Of a stretch of 64,000 nucleotides of DNA, positions 34,931 to 42,851 are shown piece after piece (positions within the stretch are counted from its first letter, which is position 1; each line of letters starts with the position of its first letter). The notes under the pieces were generated by a model that made no database searches, was not told where the DNA came from, and was given only the letters and a program-made list of their open reading frames with translations. This DNA is from Brevibacterium sp. JSBI002 (GTDB lineage Bacteria > Actinomycetota > Actinomycetes > Actinomycetales > Brevibacteriaceae), in the NCBI RefSeq assembly GCF_026013965.1, contig NZ_CP110341.1:3348001-3412000 (forward strand), in the 5' to 3' direction. The position numbers and the translations under genes were made by a program.

Positions 34931-36550
34931 TCAGCTCCGATGCTCAGGTCCGGACCGACGCTTCGCTCGTTTGCCGAGTCTTCTCGCAAGCGTCGCTGAG
35001 CGCTGGTTGGCCGTTGCGTCTTGCTGTCGTCCTGACCCTGGTTCGGTTACGGGCCACCTCCGGGGAATATGAGCCGTGGAATCCGAGCCGAGCTGATCCG
35101 ACATCCAGTTGCCTGAAGCTGTTCGCTCCGCAAGAATCGTATGCTCGTGCCCCGACCGGCCGCCGGACGGCACCAACTGCGGCTCTGCCGTTCGTTCCTG
35201 CGGAGCCGAAGTATAGGACACTGTGTATCCGTTGAGGTCGGCATGGCCGAGGGGAACCTTGTTGACGACGAGGCTGAGAGGCGTGTCGACCACGGAAAGA
35301 TCCTGCAGAGCTTCGTCGAGTTCATTGCGGGAAGCTTGGTTCACTGCGACGACGTGGACGATCCGTCCGGCGGACTTCGCGAGAAGCAGACCGTCCGTGA
35401 CCGGCAGCACCGGTGGGCAATCGAGGAGGACAGTGTCGAAGTCGTTGCCCAAGACTGCCATGAGTTTGGCCATCGCCCTTGATTCGATGAGTTCGACAGG
35501 ATTGGCGACGCTGTCTCCGGCGGTGAGGACATAGAGTTCGTCCTGACCCCAGGGTTGCAGCAGATCGTGGACGTCGGCGGCCCCGACCAGCGCCGTCGTC
35601 AGCCCGGCTGAGTTCTCCAATCCGAGTCGATCGGCAACGGCCGGCTGACGCAGATCGACGTCGACGAGAGCAACGCGCTGCCCGGACTGAGCCAGAGATA
35701 CGGCAAGTTCGATGCAGGTAGAGGTCTTTCCTTCTGATGGGATCGACGAAGTGACAGCCAGGATGTTGCTCGAGTCCTCGACCCGCACGAAACGCAGGTT
35801 CGTCCTCAGCCGTCGTATTGCCTCGTCGTATGGGGTGTCCTGGCGAAGCGCCGGCAGTCCAGTCCGGGACGAGGAGTCGCTGTGCATCGGCAGTGATCCG
35901 AGGATCGGCGCGTTCGTGATCTCTCGGATACCGGAGATTTCGCGGATCTTCGAGTCCACAGCCGACCGGAACAATGCGCCGGCGATGCCGAGGGCGGCTC
36001 CGAGCAGCATGCCGATGGTCACGTACAGCCACCAGGCAGGTCCGTCTGGGGACACCGGTACGATCGCGTCATTGGCAACCGCCAGCCTGATTCCCGACTG
36101 GGCTTTGCCATGCCTGGATTCGAGGTCGGTGATCGTCTTCGTGAGATTGTTCGCCACCGACTCGGACAGCAGCGCTGCTTGGCCCGGCGAGGCGGCGGTG
36201 GCGTCGACAGTCAGCAGAACGGTCCCGTGATCCGACGAAGCCGAGACTTTGTCGTCCAGTTCCACAGGAGTGAAGTCCAGGCTGAGCTCACGAATGACCG
36301 GTTCGAGCACTTTGCGTGAGTTCGCAAGGTCGACATACGTGCGCAGCCGTTCTTGGACGAAGGCGGAGGCGATCTGCTTCTGGTCCGGATTCGCAGCTTC
36401 GACCGTCGAAACGAACAGTTCGGTCTGGGACGTGTATTCACGCGGCTGCAAGAGGAACGCGGCTCCGGCGCACAGTCCGCCAACTGTAATCATCACCGAC
36501 AGCAGAACGGCGTTCTTGCGCAGGATCCGCACATAGTCGACGATACTCAT
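34931..36550 (-). CDS. Polysaccharide chain-length regulator/tyrosine autokinase (Wzc/CpsCD type), copy 2
   Basis: A 539-residue paralogue of the 31109 gene product with the same layout: Wzz domain with spans at about 13-34 and 173-194, Walker A SSIPSEGKTS (268-277), A' VALVDVDLRQP (293-303) and Walker B FDTVLLDCPP. The C-terminal tail is longer, about 105 residues and basic, with two tyrosines near its start (GYTVSYTS). It lies between the two phosphatase-like genes. The spacing of motifs is almost residue-for-residue the same as in copy 1, so the two arose by duplication and then diverged. Confidence 0.93.
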   Translation of the reverse strand: MSIVDYVRILRKNAVLLSVMITVGGLCAGAAFLLQPREYTSQTELFVSTVEAANPDQKQIASAFVQERLRTYVDLANSRKVLEPVIRELSLDFTPVELDDKVSASSDHGTVLLTVDATAASPGQAALLSESVANNLTKTITDLESRHGKAQSGIRLAVANDAIVPVSPDGPAWWLYVTIGMLLGAALGIAGALFRSAVDSKIREISGIREITNAPILGSLPMHSDSSSRTGLPALRQDTPYDEAIRRLRTNLRFVRVEDSSNILAVTSSIPSEGKTSTCIELAVSLAQSGQRVALVDVDLRQPAVADRLGLENSAGLTTALVGAADVHDLLQPWGQDELYVLTAGDSVANPVELIESRAMAKLMAVLGNDFDTVLLDCPPVLPVTDGLLLAKSAGRIVHVVAVNQASRNELDEALQDLSVVDTPLSLVVNKVPLGHADLNGYTVSYTSAPQERTAEPQLVPSGGRSGHEHTILAERTASGNWMSDQLGSDSTAHIPRRWPVTEPGSGRQQDATANQRSATLARRLGKRAKRRSGPEHRS

Positions 36551-36703
36551 TTCGGTTCCAATCGGGTCGAAAGACGGACAGCGGCGTTGGTGATCGTTTT
36601 CAACTCTACTTTCGCGTGTTCGAGGACGGCCGGTGTCACGGTCGAGCTTGCGGCGCCCCGCAAAGAACCTGCGGCGGACAGCAGCGCGCCCGACCGTCGG
36701 AGT

Positions 36704-37327
36704 TCAGCCATGACCTCCGTGGACGTGCTCCTGCACTTCCCAATGCCCGATCGTCGAGACAGCCTTGTAGATCTGCGAACCCATTCGTTCAAAAGTCCTC
36801 AGCGACCGGAACAGCGGATCTATGACATCATCATCGCTGCCGTCGCCTCTCGGAGCGGTGCGATAGCGCGGGGCCAGCGCGGCCAGAGACTGCCACCTCC
36901 CGGCTGGTGCCGCCAGCCGCTCGGGACGAATGGTCGGGAGAATGCGGGCGAATTCCCGCAAAGTGAACGTGAACCGCAGGGCCTGTGGGACACGATTGAC
37001 GACTTCTCTGCGGATCACCCGATCCATGACCAGGATGAGATCTGCTTCGAGGGCAGCAGCTTCATCGAATTCACTGGCGACGAAACCATGCAGTCTGATG
37101 TTGCGTCGTGCCGCCAATTCCAACACCTCGACGACCGCAGGACGTCCCATGACAGCTTTCGTGCCGGCACTGGAGACGGCGAACTCGCCCGGGGCCGTGT
37201 CGTCGAGTTCTCGCTGCAGAATACGTGCGGCGAGTGGAGAACGGCAGGTATCAGTGGATCCGACCACGAGGATCCGAAAGCCTGCGGGGATCACCGCCCA
37301 GTCTCCGTTCGACTCCGTACGGGTCAT
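36704..37327 (-). CDS. Low-molecular-weight phosphatase-like protein lacking the catalytic cysteine
   Basis: A 207-residue LMW-PTP fold. The P-loop reads VVGSTDTCRSPLAARIL. Gly23 (codon GGA) stands where VCxGNxCRS has its nucleophilic Cys, and Asp26 replaces the Asn. Arg29 and the following Ser-Pro are kept, as is the acid-loop Asp-Pro (DDVIDPLF). Without the Cys it cannot form the phospho-enzyme, so it is most likely a pseudophosphatase that binds phosphotyrosine or the kinase. The gene is full length and uninterrupted. It starts at ATG 37327, overlapping the sugar-transferase stop by 4 bases, with GGAG ahead. A 153-base gap separates it from BY-kinase 2. Confidence 0.88.
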   Translation of the reverse strand: MTRTESNGDWAVIPAGFRILVVGSTDTCRSPLAARILQRELDDTAPGEFAVSSAGTKAVMGRPAVVEVLELAARRNIRLHGFVASEFDEAAALEADLILVMDRVIRREVVNRVPQALRFTFTLREFARILPTIRPERLAAPAGRWQSLAALAPRYRTAPRGDGSDDDVIDPLFRSLRTFERMGSQIYKAVSTIGHWEVQEHVHGGHG

Positions 37328-38442
37328 GAGGCCGTCTCCACCGCTGAACCGGTCTCCAATGGCCGGAAAGATTGAGATGTCCGCGTCCGGCGGAGCATTC
37401 CGTTCAACCAGTGCGTGGGCGGTGTGACCTGCGACGAGCCGATGTGATGTCCGGTTTCCGGCCAAAGAGTGCAGACCGCGAACGCCTGTTCGGGATGCGG
37501 ACGCTGCCCGAACCTGGACAGGTCGGAAGGATCGTCACAACCTTCGAATCCGACTTCAGTGAGAATCGCCAGATCTTCGCTTCCCAGCGGCAGGATCCAG
37601 ACCGCGAATGTCGCTTCGGTTGCCCGGGCACGGTTCGTCGCGAGACGGACGACCTCGCGTCGGACGACCACATCGTTGTCAGCGTCCGGATGCGCATCGA
37701 ATCGAATCACCACCGCGTCACCGTCGGCAACCGAAATATCACAGCGCCCGACCCCCTTGCCGGATGAACTTCGCACCGACCACGTCCGAACATCCTCGGT
37801 GCGCCCTACTTCGTCGAACACCAGAAGTTCGGACTTCAGCGTTCCCCCGAAGTTGTCAGCGGTCACCTCGCCGTCCTGACTGATCCCGTCGGCGCGCAGC
37901 ACAATTCTGATAGTTCGGAGGATGATCCGCAGGTCGACAGCGAGACTCGCCGTATCGACGTATTCGACATCGAGATCGAACCGATCATCCCAGCGCACTT
38001 GATTGCGTCCGCTGACTTGAGCCAGCCCGCTCAGTCCCCCGCGGATCAGGTGCCTCCGACGCTGATGAGGAGAATAGTGAGGAAGATAGCGTGTCGGCAG
38101 GGGCCGCGGGCCGATGAAGCTCATCTCACCCCGCAGGATGTTCCATAGACTCGGGAGTTCGTCCAGACTGCTTGAGCGCAGCAGTCGGCCGAACCGAGTC
38201 AGCCTCTGGGCGTCTGAGACCAGTCCCTGCGCGGGGGCGGCATTGCGCATGGTGCGAAACTTCCAGAGCCGGAAGACCTTCTCTCCCTTCGTCACTCTCT
38301 GCTGAGTGAAGAAGATCGGCGACCCCAGAAAGACGAACACCAGGACGGCGACGACGATGAAGACCGGTGAGAGAACAACAAGGGCGACGAGGGCACCGAT
38401 GACATCGAGCATCCTCTTGGCGGAGTGATATCTCGTCATCAT
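37324..38442 (-). CDS. Undecaprenyl-phosphate sugar-1-phosphate transferase with C-terminal extension
   Basis: A 372-residue protein. Residues 1-about 190 are a classic PglC/WcaJ-type phosphoglycosyl transferase: a membrane hairpin (RMLDVIGALVALVVLSPVFI), KFRTMRNAAP, DELPSLWNILRGEMSFIGPRP and RGGLSGLAQVSGRN. It starts repeat-unit assembly by loading the first sugar phosphate onto undecaprenyl phosphate. Residues from about 215 to the end are extra. They alternate strands and helices (GDAVVIRFDAHPDAD, then TFAVWILPLGSEDLAILTEV and GFEG) and loosely recall a GNAT acyltransferase; no family is assigned. The start is ATG 38442; ATG 38559 would add 39 weakly coding residues. Confidence 0.88.
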   Translation of the reverse strand: MMTRYHSAKRMLDVIGALVALVVLSPVFIVVAVLVFVFLGSPIFFTQQRVTKGEKVFRLWKFRTMRNAAPAQGLVSDAQRLTRFGRLLRSSSLDELPSLWNILRGEMSFIGPRPLPTRYLPHYSPHQRRRHLIRGGLSGLAQVSGRNQVRWDDRFDLDVEYVDTASLAVDLRIILRTIRIVLRADGISQDGEVTADNFGGTLKSELLVFDEVGRTEDVRTWSVRSSSGKGVGRCDISVADGDAVVIRFDAHPDADNDVVVRREVVRLATNRARATEATFAVWILPLGSEDLAILTEVGFEGCDDPSDLSRFGQRPHPEQAFAVCTLWPETGHHIGSSQVTPPTHWLNGMLRRTRTSQSFRPLETGSAVETAS

Positions 38443-38652
38443 CTGTCGGCCTGCGCTGATTGGTCGATCTGTCTGACGGCGCTGAACCAGTGAACACGGG
38501 ATTCGATGCGCCCGTCCGTTTCGGTTGGCGGCATAGCTGTTCGCTCCTTCGCTCTTCATCTGTCTCTCATGCTAGGCATCTGCGCCGGCCTCGAACGTCG
38601 GCATGCGGCGAACCTGCGGGTTGCCGCCTATCTGTTGTGGTCGTCGTTGGAC

Positions 38653-41337
38653 TCACGCCGCAGGAAGCTCTGAACCCCTGGTCAGTCGGGCGATGAGTTC
38701 GGTGCGCGAGCTGACATCGAGCTTGCGGTACACAGAGGTCAGTCGCAGCTCCACGGTGCGCAGGGAGACGAAGATCTGCCCTGCGATCTCCCGATTCTTC
38801 AGCCCTTCGCGCACCAGTCCGACCACTTCTCGCTCATCTGGGGTCAGCAGGTCCAGGAGACTGCTGCGCGCAGGTTGTTCGGGTGCGTCCACGGACTCGA
38901 GTCGCGCCGCTGCGGCGAGGTGGTCGGAGCCGACCTCCCGGAAGATTCCCGCTGCCAGGCGCGATCGTTCTGCGGCAGCCGCGTCCGCCCCCGATTCAGC
39001 CAACTTTCGGGCCATGACCAACAGCGTCACTCCCTTCTCGAATTGCGAGTCCTCAGGGCGCCATGACCCGAGCAGGCGTCCCATAGCCTCCAATCTGCCT
39101 TCGGCCGGAAGCAGCAGAAAGCGAGACCGCTCCAACGCCAGTTCTGCCCACCGTGACGGGGCCCGCTCGACCTTTCCGTGAAAGACCTGGACCAGCATTC
39201 CCGCGTGTTCCCGACGGCCTGTTGCCAGCAGTGCTTCGATGAGGTCCGGCTCATACCGGATGATATTGGGGTTGAGCTCATTCGATGCGAGCTCCTCGCA
39301 TCGGTGGAGATGCCGCACCGCTTCCGCAGGGAGTCCGACCCGAAGGAGATAGTTGCCCTGGAGCGCGTTGAGCTCGGCCAGCAGACTGCGGTTCTGTGAA
39401 GCCATCGCGTGAGCGGTGAGCTCGGACTCAACGACCTCCGCATCGCTGGCACGTCCTTGCGCGAGAAGTCTCCAACACCGGAGGAGCAGAAGTCGGTCAC
39501 GACGGATCATCTGCTCGCTGTCGCCGGCAGATGCGCATTTGTCAATGAGCGCGATCGCAAGTCCGATATCACCGCGTCGGATTGCAATCTCGGCACGGAC
39601 GTACAGCGATTGGATGTCCCAAGCCTCACCGCGGCCCCCACCATCGTCAAGGCAGTCCAAGGTGGCCAGCGCAGAATCATATTCTTCGGTCATCATGAGC
39701 CCGCGGGACAGCAGCAGCAGGCTGATGGGATCGACCTCCCCTGTGGCGTCGAGCCTCTGGAACGCCGCGATCGCACTTTCGCGAAGTCCACGCCCGCAAT
39801 CGAGCAGAATCCCGAGGAATCGGGAGAGCTCACGTGACCGCCGATCGAAATGGGCGCCAAGGCTGCACGCGGTTTCCAACAGTTCCTGCGCCTCGGCCGT
39901 TTCCCGCCTCAGCGCATGGCACAGACCTAAGACCAGCTGCAGTTGGGCGACCTCCATGGGCGCCTCTGCGATTTCGCTGCTGCTCCACTGATTGCGCAGC
40001 CGAAGCGGAACTGACTGGTGCGTGAGGAACTCGGCCCAGATCCGCAGTGCCCGCGCTCGGAGCATCTCCTTGACCGAGCCGCTGCGGGAGGCGTGGTCGA
40101 GGTAGCGAAGGGCGAAGGTGATCTGTCCACGGTCCAGCAGTGCCTCGGCCAGGTCATTCAAAAGGGTCGAGGTGCCTTCTGCGTCCGGCCCCAAGCCGAG
40201 CGCTCGCTCCGCGAATTCGATGCCCGCCCACACCATTCCCTCCTGGACCAGATGACAAGCGTCGTCGAACAGGGTCAGCGGCGTATCGTCGGTGGCTTCG
40301 AAGAAGGACCGGTGCCAGTGATGCAATTCCGGATAGAGTCCCTCGCAGTGTTGCGCCAACAGCATGTGCCCGCTCAGCCGCGCATCGGCGGTCGACTGTC
40401 CGTATCTGATGGCTCGAATCAGCTCCTCCGAGCAGCGACTGAAAGTCCCGTCTCTCTCGACGACTCCGCGGGACTCCAGCTCCGAGAACCATTCCCAGCT
40501 GTCTTGCGAAGCTCCGAGAACGACGGGCCGTGGAGACAGCGGAGCCAGTGACATCAGATCCAAGAGCTCTTCCGCGCCTTCGCTGAGACCGTTCATCGCG
40601 GTCTTGACCATGTCCTCGGCATTCGGCTCGACGCGCAGCGGCAGATCGAGAGCCTGGTCCCCCTCCAACTGGTTCCGCGGCAGACGCTCGATGATTCCGC
40701 ACAGTGCGGCGGGGCGTCCTGAAGCGGTGCGCACCGCCGTCGCGGCGACTCCTGCGGCAGTCCGGCCCCCTGTCAGCCTGTCTGCCAGGTCAGCCATCCG
40801 ACGTTCGCTCACTCGCTTGAGTTCTATGCTCGGCATACCGGCAAGCAGACTGCTCGGATTGAGCTCTCCGGTCGAGACAGCGAATCTCAGCCGACTTCCC
40901 GCAATACGGCGCAGCAGATGTCCCAGAACCAGTTGTGACGGCCGATCCATGACGTCGGCATCGGGCACGATCGCCAGGGTCGGGTGTTCAAGGACCAGGC
41001 CGGCGATCAGCGAAGTGACTTCGTCGGCGATGGTCAGTGCTGCTGCCATGTTCTCCCCGGAGTCCTGTCTCAGCCGGCTGTCGAGGAGGACAGACCCGAA
41101 GCTCGTAGGCTCCAATGCTCTCAGTGCGGAGAAGATGATCTCCAACCCGGAATAGGGTCTCGCGTCCTCGGCCTGCCCGATCGGAACCCTGATAACGGGC
41201 CCTTCGGCCTCGGCCTCCAACGCGGCGAGCATCTCGTCGCCGCCCATCCCCGGAGGGCCGATGACTGCGACCGCACTGTGTCGCTCCAAGAGGGTGCGCA
41301 TCTGCTCGAGCTCGGCAAGACGGATCTGCATAGTCAT
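38653..41337 (-). CDS. Large LuxR family regulator with degenerate P-loop (LuxR-2)
   Basis: An 894-residue LAL-type regulator. The N-terminal ATPase-like domain begins at VAVIGPPGMGGDEML. The Walker A pattern GxxGxGK[ST] is broken (Gly33-Asp34 in place of Lys-Ser/Thr), while a Walker B-like LAIVPDADV remains. A long helical repeat region follows. A C-terminal LuxR helix-turn-helix (LTPDEREVVGLVREGLKNREIAGQIFVSLRTVELRLTSVYRKL, about 825-870) binds DNA. ATG 41337 has GGAG six bases ahead; ATG 41358 would add seven residues. Two copies of a 13-base repeat lie upstream (41474-41520). It probably regulates the polysaccharide genes. The ligand is unknown. Confidence 0.88.
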   Translation of the reverse strand: MTMQIRLAELEQMRTLLERHSAVAVIGPPGMGGDEMLAALEAEAEGPVIRVPIGQAEDARPYSGLEIIFSALRALEPTSFGSVLLDSRLRQDSGENMAAALTIADEVTSLIAGLVLEHPTLAIVPDADVMDRPSQLVLGHLLRRIAGSRLRFAVSTGELNPSSLLAGMPSIELKRVSERRMADLADRLTGGRTAAGVAATAVRTASGRPAALCGIIERLPRNQLEGDQALDLPLRVEPNAEDMVKTAMNGLSEGAEELLDLMSLAPLSPRPVVLGASQDSWEWFSELESRGVVERDGTFSRCSEELIRAIRYGQSTADARLSGHMLLAQHCEGLYPELHHWHRSFFEATDDTPLTLFDDACHLVQEGMVWAGIEFAERALGLGPDAEGTSTLLNDLAEALLDRGQITFALRYLDHASRSGSVKEMLRARALRIWAEFLTHQSVPLRLRNQWSSSEIAEAPMEVAQLQLVLGLCHALRRETAEAQELLETACSLGAHFDRRSRELSRFLGILLDCGRGLRESAIAAFQRLDATGEVDPISLLLLSRGLMMTEEYDSALATLDCLDDGGGRGEAWDIQSLYVRAEIAIRRGDIGLAIALIDKCASAGDSEQMIRRDRLLLLRCWRLLAQGRASDAEVVESELTAHAMASQNRSLLAELNALQGNYLLRVGLPAEAVRHLHRCEELASNELNPNIIRYEPDLIEALLATGRREHAGMLVQVFHGKVERAPSRWAELALERSRFLLLPAEGRLEAMGRLLGSWRPEDSQFEKGVTLLVMARKLAESGADAAAAERSRLAAGIFREVGSDHLAAAARLESVDAPEQPARSSLLDLLTPDEREVVGLVREGLKNREIAGQIFVSLRTVELRLTSVYRKLDVSSRTELIARLTRGSELPAA

Positions 41338-41473
41338 CGTGAGCTCCGCTTCGTACATGGGTCTTCGTCGACGTGCGACCGCGCACCCAGAGTCATTGTG
41401 GTGTTCATGACCTCATGATCGTGCGGTGGCCGGGGCTGCGGACAGGTGGTCATGCCCGGACATGTTCGAGTCA

Positions 41474-41520
41474 GTACTCAGTCACGATCGAGGCAGCACT
41501 GGCGCAGGTACTCAGTCACG
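41474..41520. repeat. Tandem direct repeat GTACTCAGTCACG upstream of LuxR-2
   Basis: GTACTCAGTCACG occurs at 41474-41486 and again at 41508-41520; both copies continue as NTCG. The copies are spaced 34 bases apart in the same orientation, in the gene-free stretch 41338-41579 upstream of the LuxR-2 gene. The same core ACTCNGTCAC occurs twice in the divergent region at 27496-27548, which suggests a shared operator. Confidence 0.55.
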
Positions 41521-41579
41521 CTCGGCTGCCGGCATGAACTGCGGTGCGGCTGCTCCGGAAGGCCTCTGAACGAGCGTCG

Positions 41580-42839
41580 TCAGCTCGCAGCAGTTGTCGC
41601 TGAACCGGCCGAGAGCGTCGACGGGCCATGCGACCAGCCATTGCACTGCAGGTAGTCCTCGACGTCGCAGCGACGCCGGATGAGTGTGAGCAGGCCGTCT
41701 TCGTGACGGAGGTATACGGCAGGAGGGTATTCGATGAACGCGGACCCGTAGGACATGGTGTATGCCCCGACCTTTCGGAACACGATGCGATCACCTTCAC
41801 TCAGGGTCGGGTAGTCAGTGAGCACCATCAGCCGATCATCCTCCATGCAGGTGAATCCTGCCAGCACCTGCTCCGGATGAGTCTGGTCCGCCGACTCGGC
41901 GCTGATGTCGAACGGAGTGGTCTTGCGGAAGAGCGGATCGAGATCGACTCTGCTCGTATCGGTGATGACGAAGCGCTGCCGACCGATGTCCTTGACGTCG
42001 AGCACCTGTGCGTGGAGTTCCACCGGAGCGGCGATCACCGACCCTCCCGGCTCGATGACCAGCCGAGTCCGCCGTGGGTCGACGACATCGCTGAGAGTCG
42101 AACGGATGCCGGAGAAGTACTGGTCGAACAGTTCGGTATCTTTCAGACTGCCGAAGAACCCTCCGCCGATGTCGAGCCAGTCCAGCTCGAGTCCGAGAGT
42201 CGAGATGATCTCAGAAGCCACTCCGGCGGATGCCTGAAATACCTGTGGGCTGCTCGTCCGGGAATTGCGGTGCATATGCAGACCGACGACTTTCGCCCCC
42301 GCCCCGGTCAGCTGGGCGATGTTCGCACTGAGATCACCGTTGTCGAAATCGAAGCCGAAACGACTCGCCGCATCGCCCACGGTGCTCTCTCCAGGGCACA
42401 GCCCTTCGAGATCCCAATTGACACGCAGCCCCACCCGCACGTTCAGGTCGGGCCTCTCCCGGGCCAGTTCCGCCGCCCACCTGACCTCTCTGCTGGAGTC
42501 CAGGTTCGTCAGTGAGCCCTCTCGCAGCGCGCTCCGCAGGAGCGCACGGCTCTTGACCGGGCCGTTGTACACGATCCGTTCCGGTGGAAACCCGAGGACA
42601 CGCGCCAATCCGTATTCGGAATCGGAGACGACTTCCGCCCAGATTCCTCTCTGCTTCATGTAGCTCAGCAGCCACGGGAGCGAATTGGTCTTCACGGAGT
42701 AGGACATGACGGAGTTCGGCCAATTCCGGTCCAACGCCTTTTGGAATCGGGTCACCAGAATTTCGAGAGCCTCCTCGTCGATGACGAATGCCGGAGTCGG
42801 TGGGCCTTCTGTGATGGGTTTTGGTTCTGACGAACTCAT
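41580..42839 (-). CDS. PLP-dependent decarboxylase of the diaminopimelate/ornithine fold-III family
   Basis: A 419-residue alanine-racemase-fold enzyme. The PLP lysine is Lys50 in MSYSVKTNSLPWLL. HMHRNSR and LDIGGGFFG provide the barrel motifs. EPGGSVIAAPVELHAQVLDV is the phosphate-binding region, and GFTCMEDDRLM carries the conserved Cys of the second active site across the dimer. It should remove a carboxyl group from an amino-acid-like substrate (diaminopimelate, lysine, or a carboxylated polyamine intermediate). It probably does not replace LysA, because it is paired (12-base gap) with an ATP-grasp gene inside a polysaccharide locus. The start ATG 42839 has AAAGGCAG ahead. Confidence 0.88.
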   Translation of the reverse strand: MSSSEPKPITEGPPTPAFVIDEEALEILVTRFQKALDRNWPNSVMSYSVKTNSLPWLLSYMKQRGIWAEVVSDSEYGLARVLGFPPERIVYNGPVKSRALLRSALREGSLTNLDSSREVRWAAELARERPDLNVRVGLRVNWDLEGLCPGESTVGDAASRFGFDFDNGDLSANIAQLTGAGAKVVGLHMHRNSRTSSPQVFQASAGVASEIISTLGLELDWLDIGGGFFGSLKDTELFDQYFSGIRSTLSDVVDPRRTRLVIEPGGSVIAAPVELHAQVLDVKDIGRQRFVITDTSRVDLDPLFRKTTPFDISAESADQTHPEQVLAGFTCMEDDRLMVLTDYPTLSEGDRIVFRKVGAYTMSYGSAFIEYPPAVYLRHEDGLLTLIRRRCDVEDYLQCNGWSHGPSTLSAGSATTAAS

Positions 42840-42851
42840 GTCTGCCTTTCT

